From contig CALGOD010000336.1 of the NCBI GenBank assembly GCA_937957845.1, positions 1-6,217 on the forward strand: a DNA stretch of 6,217 bases. The letters run 5' to 3'. This document shows, piece after piece, positions 4,820 to 6,217 of this stretch; position 1 is the first letter of the stretch, and every line of letters begins with the position of its first letter. The notes beneath the pieces were generated by a model. The model was not told the DNA's origin and ran no database searches. It worked only from the letters and a program-made list of their open reading frames with translations. The translations under genes were made by a program, and so were the position numbers. The stretch is from an uncultured Nocardiopsis sp. Its GTDB lineage: Bacteria; Actinomycetota; Actinomycetes; Streptosporangiales; Streptosporangiaceae.

Positions 4820-6013
4820 TCAGGCGCCGACGAAGGAGCGCAGCGCGGCGGCGCGCTCGGTGCTCTCCCAGGTGAACTCGGGAAGCTCGCGACCGAAGTG
4901 GCCGTAGGCGGCCGTCTTGGAGTACACCGGGCGCAGCAGGTCCAGGTCCCGCACGATCGCGGCCGGGCGCAGGTCGAAGACCTCCTTGACCGCTTTCTCG
5001 ATCAGTTCGGGAGCGACCTTCTCTGTGCCGAAGGTCTCGATGAACACACCGACCGGGTGCGCCTTGCCGATGGCGTAGGCGACCTGGACCTCGACGCGCT
5101 CGGCGAGTTCGGCGGCCACGATGTTCTTGGCGACCCACCGGGTGGCGTAGGCCGCCGAACGGTCCACCTTCGAGGGGTCCTTGCCGGAGAAGGCCCCACC
5201 TCCGTGACGGGCGTAACCGCCGTAGGTGTCCACGATGATCTTGCGTCCGGTCAGACCGGCGTCTCCCATGGGACCGCCGACCTCGAAACGGCCGGTCGGG
5301 TTGACCAGGAGACGGTAGGCGTCGGACTCCAGGCCGTAAGCGGACACCACCGGCTCGATGACGTGCTCGCGGATGTCGGGGGCGAGCATCTCGTCGAGGT
5401 TGATGTCGGCCGAGTGCTGGCTGGAGACCACGACGGTGTCCAGACGGACCGGGACCTGGCCGTCGTACTCGACGGTGACCTGGGTCTTACCGTCCGGGCG
5501 CAGGTAGGGGACCGTGCCGTTGCGGCGGACCGCGGACAGGCGCTCGGCCAGTGCGTGCGCCAGCTTGATCGGCAGCGGCATGAGTTCGGGGGTCTCGCGG
5601 TTGGCGTAGCCGAACATCAGTCCCTGGTCACCGGCGCCCTGCCGGTTGAGGGCGTCGTCCTCGTGGTCGACACGCGCCTCGTAGGCGGTGTCGACACCCT
5701 GGGCGATGTCCGGGGACTGGGCATCGATGGAGACGTTGACCCCGCAGGAGTCACCGTCGAACCCCTTCGCCGAGGAGTCGTAGCCGATCTCGAGGATCTT
5801 CTCTCGCGCGATGGCGGGGATGTCGACGTAGGTCTGGGTGGTGACCTCACCCGCGATGTGGACCTGACCGGTGGTGATCAGCGTCTCCACCGCGACCCGG
5901 CTCAGCGGGTCCTGGGCGAGCATCGCGTCGAGGATCGCGTCACTGATCTGGTCGGCCATCTTGTCGGGATGGCCCTCAGTGACCGACTCGGAGGTGAAAA
6001 GGCGGCGGGACAC
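4820..6013 (-). CDS. metK: S-adenosylmethionine synthetase
   Basis: Makes S-adenosylmethionine from methionine and ATP in the cytoplasm, releasing phosphate and pyrophosphate; it is normally an essential enzyme. The 397 residues match the usual 385-405. Visible signatures are GHPDK (14-18, with catalytic His15 and Asp17), FDGDSCGV (85-92), the signature GAGDQGLMFGYA (126-137) and the phosphate-binding loop GGGAFSGKDPSKVDRS (271-286). No active-site residue is missing and the C-terminus is intact. The start is GTG at 6013, with AAGGAG 9 bases upstream and the family's typical SRRLFTSESVTEGHPDK right after it. It is transcribed leftward and meets the DUF349 gene across the palindromic terminator. 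In many actinobacteria metK sits in a coaBC-metK-priA cluster; here priA is absent downstream, and the upstream side is cut off by the contig end. Confidence 0.98.
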   Translation of the reverse strand: MSRRLFTSESVTEGHPDKMADQISDAILDAMLAQDPLSRVAVETLITTGQVHIAGEVTTQTYVDIPAIAREKILEIGYDSSAKGFDGDSCGVNVSIDAQSPDIAQGVDTAYEARVDHEDDALNRQGAGDQGLMFGYANRETPELMPLPIKLAHALAERLSAVRRNGTVPYLRPDGKTQVTVEYDGQVPVRLDTVVVSSQHSADINLDEMLAPDIREHVIEPVVSAYGLESDAYRLLVNPTGRFEVGGPMGDAGLTGRKIIVDTYGGYARHGGGAFSGKDPSKVDRSAAYATRWVAKNIVAAELAERVEVQVAYAIGKAHPVGVFIETFGTEKVAPELIEKAVKEVFDLRPAAIVRDLDLLRPVYSKTAAYGHFGRELPEFTWESTERAAALRSFVGA

Positions 6014-6022
6014 GTTGCGTGA

Positions 6023-6028
6023 CTCCTT
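6023..6028 (-). promoter_or_regulatory. Ribosome binding site of metK
   Basis: AAGGAG on the minus strand lies 9 bases before the GTG at 6013-6011 and supports that start. Confidence 0.8.
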
Positions 6029-6068
6029 GCAGCGGCTGCTGGCTGACAGTGTCGGCGCGGTCGGACCG

Positions 6069-6090
6069 GCCCCGAACTGCCTACCGGGGC
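6069..6090 (-). repeat. Hairpin in the metK upstream region
   Basis: GCCCCG (6069-6074) pairs with CGGGGC (6085-6090) around a 10-base loop, in the stretch between a candidate promoter and the metK binding site. It does not resemble a SAM riboswitch I can recognise: I see no conserved multi-helix core. It may be an incidental leader hairpin. Confidence 0.3.
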
Positions 6091-6125
6091 GGCCAATGCC
6101 GACCGACGTGGTTGGTTATCGCTCC

Positions 6126-6154
6126 ACTGTAACCGGACTGGTGGGAGCGGGCAT
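6126..6154 (-). promoter_or_regulatory. Weak candidate metK promoter
   Basis: On the minus strand TACAGT (6131-6126) fits the actinobacterial -10 pattern TAnnnT. The hexamer 17 bases upstream (6154-6149, ATGCCC) matches the -35 at about three of six bases. GATAAC at 6120-6115 is an alternative -10. This would give a leader of roughly 110 bases. The inverted repeat GCGGG/CCCGC (6147-6159) overlaps the -35 and could be an operator. Confidence 0.25.
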
Positions 6155-6157
6155 CCC

Positions 6158-6169
6158 GCGGTCGACCGC
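6158..6169. repeat. 12-base palindrome identical to the core of the metK terminator
   Basis: GCGGTCGACCGC here is self-complementary and identical to the centre of the terminator palindrome at 4783-4794, so the same 12-mer lies on both sides of metK. Identity stops exactly at the 12 bases on both sides. It may be coincidence of GC-rich palindromic sequence or a shared binding site. Confidence 0.4.
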
Positions 6170-6185
6170 ACCGGCCACCGGGGAC

Positions 6186-6217
6186 AGATCGGAAGAGCAC
6201 ACGTCTGAACTCCAGTC
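6186..6217 (+). other. Illumina TruSeq sequencing adapter (artefact)
   Basis: The final 32 bases begin AGATCGGAAGAGCACACGTC and continue as the standard TruSeq read-1 adapter without a mismatch to the end of the window. This is library-preparation sequence, not genomic DNA. It marks where a read ran through the insert into the adapter and was assembled untrimmed. Genomic sequence ends at 6185. Confidence 0.98.

Noticed and set aside
4898..6022. 374-codon plus-strand open frame antisense to metK
   Set aside because: Complete overlap with intact metK on the other strand; composition is typical of a GC-rich antisense shadow.
6014..6185. SAM riboswitch ahead of metK
   Set aside because: Expected biologically for some metK genes, but only simple hairpins are visible and I could not find the conserved core of any SAM riboswitch class.

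Overview
The window reads as high-GC actinobacterial chromosomal DNA. The evidence is the strongly GC-rich third codon positions, the GTG and TTG start codons backed by good Shine-Dalgarno sites, an aspartyl-tRNA synthetase with an actinobacterial-style C-terminal tail, and an actinobacterial DUF349 repeat protein. A Streptosporangiales/Nocardiopsis-like source is a guess from overall protein character and cannot be proved from this sequence. All four protein genes are core or conserved genes. I found no mobile element, CRISPR array, tRNA or rRNA, and no convincing new defence, biosynthetic or mobile system.

Layout from left to right. Positions 1-335 hold no credible gene but several perfect palindromes or hairpins, including a terminator-like cluster just past the aspS stop. 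aspS (336-2084, minus strand) encodes aspartyl-tRNA synthetase from a TTG start. After a 260-base gap comes a gene for a glyoxalase II-like metallo-beta-lactamase-fold hydrolase (2345-3061, minus). A 413-base gap with candidate promoter and hairpin sequence separates it from a divergent gene for a three-repeat DUF349 coiled-coil protein (3475-4707, plus). That gene converges on metK, S-adenosylmethionine synthetase (4820-6013, minus), across a 30-base perfect palindrome that probably ends transcription from both sides. About 170 bases of metK upstream sequence follow.

The last 32 bases (6186-6217) are not genomic: they match the start of the Illumina TruSeq adapter. The biological sequence therefore ends at 6185, and the window is the end of an assembled contig that was not adapter-trimmed.

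How the genes work together: aspS and metK are housekeeping genes for translation and methyl-group metabolism. The hydrolase and the DUF349 gene belong to a conserved actinobacterial neighbourhood that, from memory, often also carries relA, a peptidyl-prolyl isomerase gene and hisS; none of those lies between the genes here. The synthetase has His31 in the anticodon-binding domain, a residue linked to non-discriminating AspRS, which suggests that Asn-tRNA may be made by transamidation. The points most worth a second look are the adapter, the unusual metK neighbourhood, two identical 12-bp palindromes on either side of metK, and the palindrome-rich noncoding stretches.
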